Below are positions 12,200 to 23,886 of a DNA stretch of 64,000 nucleotides, piece by piece (the first letter of the stretch is position 1; each line of letters begins with the position of its first letter). Made by a program: the position numbers and the translations under genes. The notes below the pieces were generated by a model, which was not told where the DNA came from, searched no databases, and worked only from the letters and a program-made list of their open reading frames with translations. Origin of the DNA: Pyrenochaeta sp. MPI-SDFR-AT-0127 (taxonomy: Eukaryota; Ascomycota; Dothideomycetes; Pleosporales; Cucurbitariaceae); the NCBI GenBank assembly GCA_020747015.1, contig JAGTJM010000026.1:372001-436000 (forward strand), given 5' to 3'.

Positions 12200-13079
12200 A
12201 TGTCCTCAGTAAGAGTACACGAGACATCTCCGGCGGTAGAAGAAACCGTGTCCAAAGATGTAGAGACCGAGATTCACTATCACAATGAACTTGTAGTGAC
12301 CAATACAAGACTTGCTCAACTTCCTTCGACAAGCTCCTACGGATGCCTTTTGAGGTCACAAGGAAAATAGGATATTGAATCATGGCTGGATATAATACTA
12401 TTGCTTTCCATTAGACGAGGACTCGGCGACCCGAAAAGTACCAATCGATGTTTACCAAGACTGGCTGGCCTGGGCAAAATCTGATGCTCTCTCCTGGCTT
12501 TACAGGCTAGATGAGTGTGAGCAGCGCTTCCGAGTTGCGGGTTTGAAGTACCATAAGGTTTCATATATACTCCGTCATACCTCTGTTTTGCTCTACGGCC
12601 CAAAAATTTTCCAGAATGTTTTGCAACGCTTGGCTCGCATCCTTGAGACAAATGATCCACGGTCACAACAGTCCTTTTTTGCCCCCTGGGCAAGTATAAA
12701 CGAAGTAGCCACAACAATCCTGGCCCACAACAGGTTCGATCCGCCGATAGTTGAGACAATGGCATATTTACAAACAACCCACTCCACGTTCGAGTGTTGG
12801 CTTTTGAAACTGCCTGAAGAGTTAGCCAATCTGGAAATCAGACTGGGTTGGCTAGAAGAGATGGTCTCACATATTGTAAAGCGCTCAAATTTAGACGGTA
12901 GCAGAAGACTGAGGGCAAAGCATAGCCAGGAAGGTCGCCTGTTTTGGCGATGGATCCAAACATTCTTGGAGGCTGAGGATGATTATAACGATGTGAATCC
13001 GGAGTACCTTGCGTACAATGTAGACCAGATTCTAGAAGTTGGAGTAAGGCCTTTAGGTTATTGGAGTACATGTAAATGA
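12200..13079 (+). CDS. Hypothetical protein, 5' structure unresolved; distant paralogue of the next gene
   Basis: The solid part is an exon from about 12415 to 13079 (frame open from 12396) encoding about 220 residues. It starts DEDSATRKVPIDVYQDWLAW and includes a predicted helical stretch and the motif RFRVAGLKYHKV. It has no in-frame ATG near its start, so an upstream exon is needed. An AG acceptor sits at 12413-12414. The frame beginning MSSVRVHETS at 12200 could be that exon, but no donor I tried joins in phase, so the true first exon is unknown or the gene is damaged. I do not recognise the family. It resembles the gene at 13396: both have an R-x-A-G-(L/I)-x-Y-H motif and a later QE...LF..W...L.E block. 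Confidence 0.45.
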
Positions 13080-13395
13080 ACTTGTGGCGATATTGAGGCC
13101 TAATCATCAGGATTTTGTCGTAATGCTTCACTTTAGGATGGGTAGAATATATAACAAAATACGCCTACCAATGCTTTCACTGCTTTCAGAGTGGGGGTGA
13201 ATATAATGGAAGTTAGCAAACATCGCGTGTCCACCTTGATTCACCTTCATAAGCTTAGAGGGTAGAGTGGATTAGTTTCACCCAAAGTCGCTTCACAACA
13301 TCTGCTCAACAGGCCCATAAATAGTAAAACTCCCCATGCAGAGACGACCCATCAACAACCTCAGCAGCATACAATCAACCTAAGTAACGGCGATA

Positions 13396-14124
13396 ATGTG
13401 TCAAATTTGCCAAAGGATAGCTAAAGATGACCCTGACGCCGGTGACAAACTCCGCAAGGAATTAAAAGAGGCAGAGGAAATGATTCATCGTCACAACGGT
13501 TACTTGACTGGACTCGAGGACAGCTACCGCAGAGCTGGTATCGACTACCACACCACTCAGCTACGTACACGGCAGCCCCCACATTTCAATCGAAAGCCCC
13601 TGGCGCGTCTCAAAGAAGCCTTTGAGATCTCTCGCATTGAGGAATACGAAGCTATCTTTGCCCGCGTTACCGCACTTTCCAGAAGGCTAGCTGATCTTAT
13701 GTCTCAAATAGCGCAATGCTACCACAAAGGCTCACTCGAAGAACGCTTCCACCGTTTACACATGGATATTTTGCCTAGCTTTCTTATAATGGGGTCCGAA
13801 CGCCATGAAGTATACTGGCAATTTAGGTTCCTGGAAGATGATGCGCAGAACATACATGACTTGAGCAGGCTTTTGCATGAGACTCGCAATGCTGGATACC
13901 GAACTGCTTGGCAGAACATGTGCCATCGTGAGCCAGGTGAAATCCTCGTGCCTGCTGGCATGCAAGAAGAGTGGGAATTGTTTCGCGCTTGGGTATGGAG
14001 CTTGCCTGAGACACAGCGTATTGTCTCCGCTGGCTATCGCATGTTGGATGATGTTGCGCTGGATCTTGTGTTCATCTCTGAGGGTGAAAAGCAGGGTGCT
14101 GAGGCGGAGGAGCTGACTGATTAA
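13396..14124 (+). CDS. Hypothetical protein, 242 aa
   Basis: A single open frame from ATG 13396. The N-terminus has a CQIC pair followed by an amphipathic, charged helix, then SYRRAGIDYHTTQL, a likely coiled segment, and a Trp-rich C-terminal half (EEWELFRAWVWSLPETQ). I see no signal peptide, membrane span or known domain. Similarity of spacing and residues to the product of the preceding gene suggests an old tandem duplication. They lie 316 nt apart on the same strand. Function unknown. Confidence 0.55.
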   Translation: MCQICQRIAKDDPDAGDKLRKELKEAEEMIHRHNGYLTGLEDSYRRAGIDYHTTQLRTRQPPHFNRKPLARLKEAFEISRIEEYEAIFARVTALSRRLADLMSQIAQCYHKGSLEERFHRLHMDILPSFLIMGSERHEVYWQFRFLEDDAQNIHDLSRLLHETRNAGYRTAWQNMCHREPGEILVPAGMQEEWELFRAWVWSLPETQRIVSAGYRMLDDVALDLVFISEGEKQGAEAEELTD

Positions 14125-17100
14125 ATATCAGGCGTGGCGTATCCCCAACTGGCATCAACACTTTCCGAATTATTTGCGCTGCTGAATTGGGGCTAAAGAG
14201 GCGTGTCTTCACATCAGGAACATGCCTACACTTGCCCTTCATGATTCTTGCTTGCTGATATCTCTAAATATGTACAATTGAACAGTGTCTCCAAGTGCCC
14301 AAAAGTGTACCTTGTTATGAACCTCTCTACCTTCGTATGCCGAATTCAGTCCCATAATACAAGTATTAATTCTCATAATGGCATGAAGCGATTTTGATTT
14401 CGCACTATCAGTTTGCAATTGTATGCATCTTCAAATGAACTTTCTCTTCACGATTGTTTGGTTGCAAATGTCGGGTCTGTCTTGGACCCTTCAGTGATTC
14501 TATTTGTGGATCATGAAGGCCAATGTTGAGGAACGCGTTGTTCTCATTAAGAAGATATCGTTGTCAACTTGAAGACTGAATGAAGAGCCTAAACAAAATC
14601 AATTCAAGTTTGGTCTGACTGCTGTTAGGATGCATCGCTACTTCATTGCACCAAACTGCTTGGAAGGCTCGAATGGTTGACGATGCTATTTATCAATAGT
14701 CGAATAGTGTATATAAGGGTGGCAGCCCATAATGAAAGGTTCAAGTACGTATATATATGATACAAACTCACTCACAAGCAAGATGACGACAGTGGATATA
14801 TTCTGAATCTCTAATCAAATATCAAGTCCGATGTCACCGGAACAAATTTATTCTGCAATTTAACCGCCCCATAGCGCTAAGTTGCGAACTCATAGTGGTC
14901 TGTCATTGCGCGCATCTGTTTCCCGTAGCATCCAGCTCAAAGGTCTTGATAGTCAGCATGACGTTAACATCGGCCCTGCCTTTACCCGCGTATATCTTAC
15001 AACAAGGCATTCGAGATTTAGTCTCCGGTGATTCGCCCTACCTTTGTATGCGCCTCTGCGATCATTTTGGCGCCCGGCCGCTCCTTTAAAGGGGATGCAA
15101 CCTTTCTATGGTCACATTGACAACGGTGTATGACAACATCAATGTTTGACATGCAACACACGTGCAAGAGACAAGACCCTCTATTTCAAAATGTTGCTAT
15201 CCGTAAAAAGCCGACTTTAAACAACCCTCCAAATATGCATGTATACTTGCTTCTTGTTTGTAATACTAATCGCAAACTCGAGGGCGCAGCGTTGCCTCCG
15301 AGTACAGAACTTTTCCTGTAGAATACAGAGATATCCTAGCTGCAGAAAGCAACATAGTCGCTATGTAACCTTCGCATTCATGTAAAAGTGCTCCGGATGA
15401 TATATGACAAATTTACTTGCTCATATCAATTCTTATGATGACTGCGCTTTCCAACGTAACTGTTCTGCTGTTTCCTGTGCACAGGGAAATCGCATAACAC
15501 CTCTCTTCTGCGCAATAGGCGAGATTTATGGCAAGCTTAGTAGTTATTCAATCTAGATTCAGAGCTAGTACTACATGTTGCATGGAGCGGGTCAATTACG
15601 TAGCGGCCTATCGTTGACGGTGATAAGGCAGAGAACTGTGGACTGTGTGGCACGGGAACCATGATAGAAGTTCAGATGAAAACATAAAAAACCTGCATCA
15701 CAGTGCTTAAGATCGTCTCAGCTATAGTTTGAAAATGCACAAAGCCTAACAGTTATTAGTGCTGTAATAGGATGGCACATAATTGCTCCGACGCAAGGAA
15801 AGGGGACCATCGCACTGGAAAGAATCGCATCTATTTGTCCGGCCTGAAACTTACTCCGCCGTGTCATTCCATCAGCCACGGCTTATGCAGGATTGATGAA
15901 GGGCCCGCATCGTTAAGGCGGCATCTTGTCAGCGTGCCTTCATCGGTCCGAAACTTATGCTGGGCATGGGCCTTGTCTTGAATCAGGCTACGAGTAACGG
16001 CTGCTTCTTGAGGGGACCTATTAGGATGACAAAGACAAGCTAATATGAACCCTGCGTATTGATTCCAGCCATTATTAGTTAATGAATCGAGTGTCACCTG
16101 ATGCTCAGCTGCATTTCTGACTTCACGCGTTCGCCTGTTTGCCTGCTTTGCCTTGTCTTCAGCTGATGTATGCTGATACCCAATGGGAGAACACCAACTC
16201 ACAGCAAATCGGTGAAGCATCCGCGAACTTTGTACGGCCGAAACAATAAAATACCGCCACCAAAGTGGAGCCGAATATTTTCCCGACTTAGTGTAATGTT
16301 TCTCGACAGATTCGTCGAACTCATATGAATGAATAGATCATTACGAGTTCTTATGTTGGGTTACGGGTTTTTATTAGTGAACTTGTCTCCCAACGCACCC
16401 GACTTCGTGGTGTTTCCGCTGGTGTACGTTCGTTCTTCCATTTAGTTAGATGAGAGATGCGGAGTTTTAGAGATCTGCACTGCTAAGAGTAAAAGTTCGC
16501 AGTGCCTCTCCAGTATTTCTAGCGACTTAGATACAACCTAAATACTTTTAGACAATATCCAATACATCATGATATACAGATATCAGTTGGATTATTCAGA
16601 TCGAATAGAACTATGATTGGTGCAAGTCAAACTGGCGAAGGAAACCGAAGAAGAGCCTAAACACCCCGATCTCGAGACTTGCGACTGATTAACTTTACAG
16701 ATAGACCTCTCCAAGCAATGTTTCCTAGGGTGTTCTCTCATACTAGAATCCAGTTCCTTTCGATCCCCCATTGCAGGACTTCATTACTTATCTATCGCGA
16801 CTGATGAAAACTAGAGATAGTGAGAGTAATACATGAAAGATCATAGTCAGTTATGAAGAATGGGTGCTTTCGATCCCCACATCGTCCGCCCTTGGGCTCA
16901 GATCCTAAAAACAGAAGGGATATGATAAGCTTTGAGGAGTTGTGATAAAATATGGAAATAAGGGAGTATTCACACCACCGCTGATAGTCTCATTGAAACT
17001 ATCAGTTGACGTATTAATGCGTCTAGAATGTGAAGCAGAGATGGAAGATGCTATTTTATCGATGCTTGAGATGGGCCACAGTCATATCAAACCTGATCAC

Positions 17101-17568
17101 TAAAAATTCCAACTATCGTGTACCTATCATTTGTCATGCCCGTTTGGCTCGTCACAAAATTATACCCAATTTTTTAAGTTGTTTCAAGTGATGATACCCT
17201 TTTAGTACTGCTGTCCGTTATTCAGGGTCTTCATACTGTAATGGGTCGCTGAGCCTGTCTGTATTTTCATACATCGTGTCATCTAAATACAACTCAAAGT
17301 AAATGGGTCATTAAAAAGAAGATATCATGAATGTATTGAAGCGAAAGGGCGCGCTGTCCTGATCCCGACACAGCGGTCACCTTGGGAGTTGGTTGTATAC
17401 TCCCTCGCTTCATCGTATTCCAAAGCCCTAAGAGAACGTCCATGGGGAATATAAAGTTGAGAAAATGTATGTGTATATCCAGAAATGCAGCCGAAGGAGC
17501 AAAATAAACAGCCGAGAGAGGCATCTCCATGAAATATGATCATCTGGAGATAGAGTTGACATGCTCAC
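14125..17568. other. Intergenic, no gene supported
   Basis: A 3.4-kb stretch between the unknown gene pair and the first DUF6590 gene. The longest frame (15864-16220, minus, 118 codons) looks non-coding. Nothing else is recognisable. Confidence 0.5.
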
Positions 17569-19153
17569 TCAGTCAAAATCCGCGGTAACTTCGGGCGCCT
17601 GGCTGGTTTCTCCTTGTCCCATGGCCCAATAACCAATTAGCTTGACTAGGTGCTCAGGATGAACGTATCCTAAATCCTTCACTTTGACATTATACTGGAT
17701 TGGATGGTAAATTCCAAAGAAAATCCTAGAGGCGATAGAAAGTGAATTCTCGCCTTCGTTCATGATGATGCAGATTGGGTCCATCGATAGCTTATCTTCA
17801 CCACTGAGCAGCGTAGGCTCAGTACCGGACGAATAGGCGATTGCGTGCTCCTTAGGCTCAACACCAGGCTTCTTAGTCCCTTGATTCCCGTATGTGAAGA
17901 TAGGACTAAGTTGGTTAGAGACAAGCTACAAAGATATCGCAGAACATACATAGCGTAGCAAAACTCTTTTCTTGGGCGGACGATAATGAAGCGGCGTACT
18001 TGGGCGTATACCGCCTGACCATATTTTACATAGGAGACACTATCGTTATAATTGGTTACAGTGCCTCCGGCGGGCTCTGTAAAGAGAACAGACAACATCT
18101 TCACTACCGTTAGCAATGACTTTATTGTGGCGCATATGAAGCTACCTTTCCAACTCGGAAGAAGCTCTTGGGTCTGACGTAAAAAGCTAATAATGTTAGC
18201 TTCAAGTCTCAAGATATTAAAATTTGAATAAGCCTCTCACTTGGGTCGAGCTTTTCGTAGTTGGAATCAGGTAGAGGATTTGTGTAATCGGAGGTGCTCT
18301 GGACTGGCTGGCCCTCTCTTGCGCGGATTGCAAATGCTACTTGAGAGCTTTGGCCGCTAGACAACGAGTAGTGACTTGAGTTGGCGCGTGCGTGGTGTGA
18401 AATCGACACAGGGACTGGCCTGGGTTGAGTAGCTCCGGGTGCTGGCTGTTGTGGTATCCACTCAAAGAAGACCCACCCCTGTCCTGTATCATTGTTAGCT
18501 ATTGTATTATATGCATCGATTCATAACTTGCCCTCAATGTAATGATTCCAATACCAACGTTGATACTGGTCATCCCATATTGGTTGTAGCCATCTTTGGT
18601 ATTGGTGGCTCCACTCTTGCCTTGCCGACGAGGATTGACTCGATTGTAAACTAGCGGAGCTAGTAAATTGTGTGATTAATTCTGAAACAGGCGCTGACGC
18701 CACAGCTGGCGGGGGCCATGGCACAACTGGAGGGCGTGTTTTGGCCTTCGACACCTCACCAGAAAGCTGGACAATTTTAGCTTTCCCCCATTCAGGTACT
18801 GGTTGACTGTAATGTGGACTAGTAGGTAAATATTGGCCGACAGCAGATGATTCAGTCTCATGCCCAATCGTATCTGCTTCGGTGTAGCTATAGCGAGGAG
18901 ATCAGCCATGACACTCTAAATTAGAAAAGAGCTGAAAGATGGAATGAAGAATTACAAGCTCGAACATAGAGCATGCTTACCTATGCCCACCAATAGACGG
19001 AAGCGAGGCCGTTGTTCGATGAGAAGCTTCACTCTGTGAGGCTACAGTGTCGTTCGCAGCCCATACCGTCTCGGTCCTGCCATCATCACCGATGATGTGT
19101 GCATAGTAACGTTGATGTTCGGAAGACCATTCCCATGGCGTCTGCGTTCGCAT
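17569..19153 (-). CDS. DUF6590-like protein A, two aromatic WW-like motifs (432 aa)
   Basis: Six exons were rebuilt, all in phase: 18981-19153, 18532-18887, 18241-18483, 18146-18186 (41 nt), 17950-18098 and 17569-17905. The start is the ATG just before TPWEWSSEHQRYYAH, a W-x-W...RYY motif at the N-terminus. A second aromatic block (IWDDQYQRWYWNH...WVFFEW) lies near residues 160-180. The DUF6590-like domain runs from about residue 255 to 410: LDP-TFYVR, FFRVGK, LFTEPAG, RRFIIVR, PIFTYG, SRIFFG and NVKVKDLGYV. The intron at 18484-18531 appears to use a GC donor (GGCAAGT), since only this keeps frame. The gene has no coiled-coil partner next to it. Function unknown. Confidence 0.75.
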
Positions 19154-20016
19154 CTTTGCATGTTGGTGATATGTTAGCTCTCGATACACAGCGAGGATTG
19201 TTTGCTTGCAAGAGTAGCGTTCGTGGAACAAGCAAATGTGAAGGTTTCAACGTGGCGCTGACTTCCGGTGAACAAAGTGAGGCTGCAACCATCGAATTGG
19301 GCATCAATCATGGACAGCAAACCAGAATTAGAGCGGAAGAATTCCATGCTTCGGTAGACAGCCAGGGTAGACGAGATATCTGCGTCTAACGAAGGTGGGG
19401 CAGATCATCAATACATGTAATAGTGTGGGCAAGGCTATGACGTAGCCCTCATGAAAGGTCAAATTTTGAGAAGCATCACTACAGGACAATTAAGGCTCTC
19501 GGTGTTGTGATTAACGCATTGACGTCGAATCTGATTAGCATCTGCCTGCTTCTTCTAACCGCCATAGGGTTTTACTTGGCTGATATCAGTACGCCTCTGA
19601 TGCCTTTTCCAGCATCTTACGAGATTCTGGCCTCACGTATACTGATCTCACAGCACAAATTCCATTGCAAGGGTATGATGGTACTAAATAGGTTGAATAA
19701 TAATCGTATTTATAGATCTCGTAAGGAGATCCAACTACAAATTCCAAAATCGTAGGTAGTGAGCATACCACTGAGGACACATGAGTTACAAGCAAAAGCT
19801 GGGTAGGAACGTATAATTCGTATGAAACGAGAGACATCGCAACTTCTGCTCAGAAGGAAAATGTGACGGTATGGCTGGGGCTTCCGTCCCAAAGGGCAAG
19901 GATAGGAAAGTGAATATACGAACGTATTTGATAGGGAAGATCATCAGTGCACCATCTCATCTTTATCGTCGCCGCCTTCCGGGTTTGCAATTTAGTCGTC
20001 AATATCGTGAATAGTC
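19154..20016. other. Intergenic between two same-strand DUF6590 genes
   Basis: These 863 nt must hold the promoter of gene A and the 3' end of gene B. Short frames exist on both strands but none is convincing, and no coiled-coil partner is visible here. Confidence 0.5.
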
Positions 20017-21066
20017 TTACGTGGCGTTTTCACTGACATCTGGAGCTTGTTGAGTGCCAGTACTGTTTCCATTTTCCATATTCCAGTAACCGAGAAAAGC
20101 AGGCATCCAATTTGGGTGTACATAGCCTAGGTCCTTCACCTTGAGATTAAACTGGATTGGATGGTGAATTCCGAAATAGATCCTGGAGGCACGGGAGAGA
20201 TGCGGTTCACCTGAGTTCATAACAATACAGATGTCATGTTTAGAGGACTTCGTTTCACCATGCAGCAATTGAGGGCTACTTCCATACGAATAAGCAATCG
20301 AGTGCTCATCAGGGACAACACCTTCTTTTTTTGTCCCCTGCCCAGAGTAAGTAAAGATTGGTCTAGTAAAGTCAGTACCTTCCACATCTCTTTGAGACAG
20401 ACACGTACACTGCAAAGCAGAATTCCCGTCTGCGTCGGACGATGACAAACCTACGCACTTGAGTATGAGCCCACTCGTTGTAGCGAACGCGGGAAAGTGC
20501 GGTGTTATAGTCGGTCACTGCATTCAAGGCCGTCTGCCCAGCTGCTTCGGTGAAGAGAACGGCGAAGACCTTTGTTTAAACATTAGCTCCTGTTCCTCTT
20601 CAGGATTGTTGCTACTTACTACACCCTCTTTGAAATAGTCACCCTTCCGAACGAAATAGGCTAAAACGATTAGCTTAAGCAGGAAAGCTGGCCAGCTGCA
20701 GCAAGCAAAGAAACTTACAAGCATCAAGGGACTCGTAGGTGCTTTGACTATGTTGGTCCGATGTGCCTTGGAGAGTGTTTCCCACACGAACACGGGCTTG
20801 AGTGGGAACCTGGTTTGATGCCCGGTCTTGTCCGTGGCTTTGGAAGTGCGGATGGGGAAATGCAGCACTGGAACTAGCTCCTGGGGTGTATTGTACCGAA
20901 TCGCGTCTATCAGGAACCCAATCGAAGAATTGCCATTGTCCTAACCATTGTTATGAACGTGTCCACAGTTTGGATAGCGGGTCATAGACTCACCGTCCTT
21001 CCAATGGAGCCAATAATACCGTCCTGAGCTCACATCCAACTGTATTAGGAAATTCGGGTCGTTCAT
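20017..21066 (-). CDS. DUF6590-like protein B (280 aa), pair 1
   Basis: Five exons: 20994-21066, 20719-20940, 20620-20660 (41 nt), 20409-20569 and 20017-20362. All joins are in phase. The short N-terminus carries the aromatic motif split by an intron (SSGRYYWLHWKDG, then QWQFFDWVP). A Gln/Ser-rich linker follows. The DUF6590-like domain (about residues 97-265) shows LDASYFVR, YFKEGV-VFAVLFTEAAG, RRFVIVRRRREFCFAV, PIFTYSGQG, SRIYFGIHHPIQFNLKVKDLGYV. It is close to protein A over this domain and shares the 41-nt exon. It is head-to-head with the coiled-coil gene that starts at about 21577. Function unknown. Confidence 0.78.
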
Positions 21067-21576
21067 GGTTGCACGCGAGTCACAAAGCAGCTGCGACGCG
21101 CCCATTTAAGTATCATGGGTGTGACTGGGACGTCGCGCAGCAGAGCCGCAGTGAGGAGAGCACGACAGCTGCGCGATGTCGTCGAAAGTAATGGCCATGG
21201 CCCGACGCAGCCCTCCAACATGATAATAGAGTGGAGTTGCAATGCATGTGGCTGCCTCGCCAGGCCCTGACGGGCTGAAGGAGCTCAAGTGAAGATGCCG
21301 AGGCGCATCCTAAACCAGCACCAAGCCGCGCCTATGCATGGCCCGCTACACCAAGCGCCGCTTTAGCAGCAGGGAGCAGCCAGACAATGAGACGGCCCTG
21401 CACCCTGCACTCCATTCCGCCAAAGCCCACCAATCCGGTACAACGCAGTCATTGCGTTGTGCACTTGCCGGCCCTGCCGTTGCAGAAGGATATTACGTCT
21501 GCCCTTGCCGCGTTTCGATTGTGCCGCGTGGTTTTCCTATTCCTTTCCCACTTTTGAGCATGCACCCCAACATCCG
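21067..21576. promoter_or_regulatory. Bidirectional intergenic region of pair 1
   Basis: About 510 nt between the divergent starts of DUF6590 gene B and its coiled-coil partner. The size matches the other head-to-head pairs (about 480-750 nt), which suggests shared control. No specific site is identified. Confidence 0.4.
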
Positions 21577-23886
21577 ATGCTTGACGAGCAGCCACAGGAC
21601 CATACCAGCTCTCCCCGTCTGCAAGGCTTGTTTGCGTCTGGTACGCTGAACATCGTTGCGACCTTCAGTGTTTGACTTAATCAAGACGTAGTATCACCAT
21701 GGGAAAATCAAGACTATGGGTCACTTGTCAACTCACATCAGCCTGAGCGTGTTGTCACCCCTCTAGATCGCACGAAGTCGGGCTTCGACTCTCAGAATCT
21801 CAATTCTCAAAGCCTTGATCAGCTAGCCAATCCATCTTCCCAAACAGGTCTCCAACATGGGAATAATATCATAGAAGGTCCTTGGTCCAACTCGGATAGC
21901 CAACCTACTCATCCGAATCCCATGTTTCTTCATCGGCCACCACCACCACCACCACCTCCTCCTCCTCCTCCTCCTCCTCCTCCTCCTCCTCCTCCTATTT
22001 TGAGCTTCCCACTCCCACCACCTCCTCCTTTTGAGAACGGAACTGTTCCAACTCCTTTCGCGAGCCAACTTCCACGTGCAGAGCGGAATGCGTTCATCGA
22101 TAGGCTCGATCATGATCAAGAAGAGTTACGAGACTCTCGAGATGAAGTATTGGGCTCGCGCTTTCGATTGCGTGCCAAACGACAAGAGCTTCAAACCCTT
22201 CGCGGGGAGACGGGTGCTAAAGATGGATCCGTTTTCAACAAGTTCCGGCGGTACCTGCATGAGCACGACATCAGTTTACCGCAAGACTTTGAAGACGCGC
22301 TTGCTGAGGCATCTTCACTTCGTGATCAACTTGGTCTACTTGAGGCTGAGTATGATGAAGCTGAAGTCAGTTACAACTCGCTCGAATGGAATTATACTCG
22401 CAAAGAGTCAAGATTCGTAGAAGAAATACTAGAGAATGACTTTGTGCCAAACGTGAAATCTAACCAGAAAATGGAAAATCCAGAGCTAGCAGAATTGGTA
22501 TGCTTCGCTGGTGAATTTTCGACAGGGTGGACTGGAGAATATCCGACTGAAGGAAATGGTTTGAATAGCGACCTGGAAGTATCAACTGATTGGCAGGATG
22601 GGGATATTAAACTGTCTGAGCATGCACTCTCAATACATCAGCGAGCTGAATCACCTCAAAGCGTCCATGGTGTAGCTCATTCAGACAAGAACAACTTTTC
22701 ACATGAAGCATCAGGGTGGATTAAAAAGATGAAGCAAATTGATGGCTGGCTACTAGAGATGATTTCAAACTCACCGCTACAGAAAGCTCGACTTAAAGCC
22801 ATGCATTACGAGGACTGTCTTGATGACGAGTCTTGGTGGGAGCAGGTGAAGCAGTACTGGAGTTTAGATAGCGAAGAAGCACCGCCTTTTCACACCGGCG
22901 ACTCAACTTTATCCCATCAAGGTGCCAGCCAACACATTTCAACATCAACTGTCGACATCATGGGATCAGGAGAATCTGTGATCAAGATCACCAATGCAAC
23001 TCCACTTCTACCTACAGACCAAGCTCTGGAGGCCCCTGAAGATATTAACCTACCAAAGGACATTGAACCTAGAGATCTTCTCGATTCAGGCACAGAAGCC
23101 GGAAATTCTTTCATGCAAAAACAGGATTCCATCTCTGATAGTAATGTCTCTGGCTCTGCAGGACCGGCGCACAGCCATCAAGCATCTTCCAATGGCGATC
23201 GTGGGTCAGAAACAACATTGGAATACCTTTGCTTGTGTATCAAATGTATGGGACATAAGCATTCGTCATCAGACCTTATTCCGCCGCAATCACTGGACAG
23301 TGATAATATCCATCAAGGCTCGGAACTTGACAGCCAAAGTATTCCAGCGACCCCCACCCAACAACGTCAGGATGAAAAGAACCTGGGCATACCTCAGTCA
23401 CTTTATGTTTTGGCAGAACAGGACTCAGGGGAAACTCAGGCTCAGATAGCTTCAACAGCAATTACCGACATGCTGGTCGCTTCTCAAGTATCGAGCCACA
23501 CTCACAACGAGAGGACACATCCTCGCGACCTGGAGGCATCGAACAGGCATGATTACTTGGATGCAAGCCCAATCCCTCAGGCCCCAAGTCCTCATTTGAA
23601 ATCATCACCACCCATAACGCAGGTACAAAGGGTATCTGAAACAGACAAACGCCAACGCCCTTTTGCGCCATTCATGCGAGCAACTGGCGCCAAACAATTT
23701 AGTTTATTTCCATTCCCTCTATTACCTCTAACGTCCTCCACCGTGCCCCCTTGTTCACACGGCGAGCATCAGTTAAACTCTGGAGACCTTCCCTTTGTAA
23801 CCAATTCCAATTCTCGTACACAAGTCCCCGGGCCTCCGTCCGAAGACTATGAATTTTTAAAGATTATGCAGCTCTACGATGTTTAA
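21577..23886 (+). CDS. Pro-rich coiled-coil protein CC1 (752 aa), pair 1
   Basis: The large exon is open from 21676 but has no ATG before 21922. I propose a first exon 21577-21640 (ATG...GTACGC donor) joined at 21692, which keeps frame and gives 752 residues. If it is wrong, the protein starts at 21922 (654 aa). A run of 20 Pro (residues 104-123) precedes a charged coiled-coil region (about 155-275: EELRDSRDEVLGSRFRLR, later LEAEYDEAEVSYNSLEW). A conserved block at about 364-415 reads IDGWLLEMI...WWEQVKQYW. The rest is Ser/Gln-rich and looks disordered. The tail VPGPPSEDY resembles the end of CC4. The family is unknown to me. It is divergent from DUF6590 gene B. Confidence 0.75.
21937..21996 (+). 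repeat. Trinucleotide repeat coding for 20 prolines
   Basis: Six CCA and fourteen CCT codons in a row inside CC1. Its reverse complement creates an Arg/Trp-rich frame that is only a shadow. Such arrays vary in length by replication slippage. Confidence 0.95.

Noticed and set aside
12726..12752. tRNA-like T-loop sequence (GGTTCGATCC)
   Set aside because: No matching acceptor, D or anticodon arms, and it lies in the coding frame of the unknown gene.
15864..16220. 118-codon minus-strand frame
   Set aside because: No recognisable motif; lies in a gene-poor stretch with no splice context.
21823..22119. Arg- and Trp-rich minus-strand frame
   Set aside because: It is the reverse of the CCA/CCT proline repeat in CC1.
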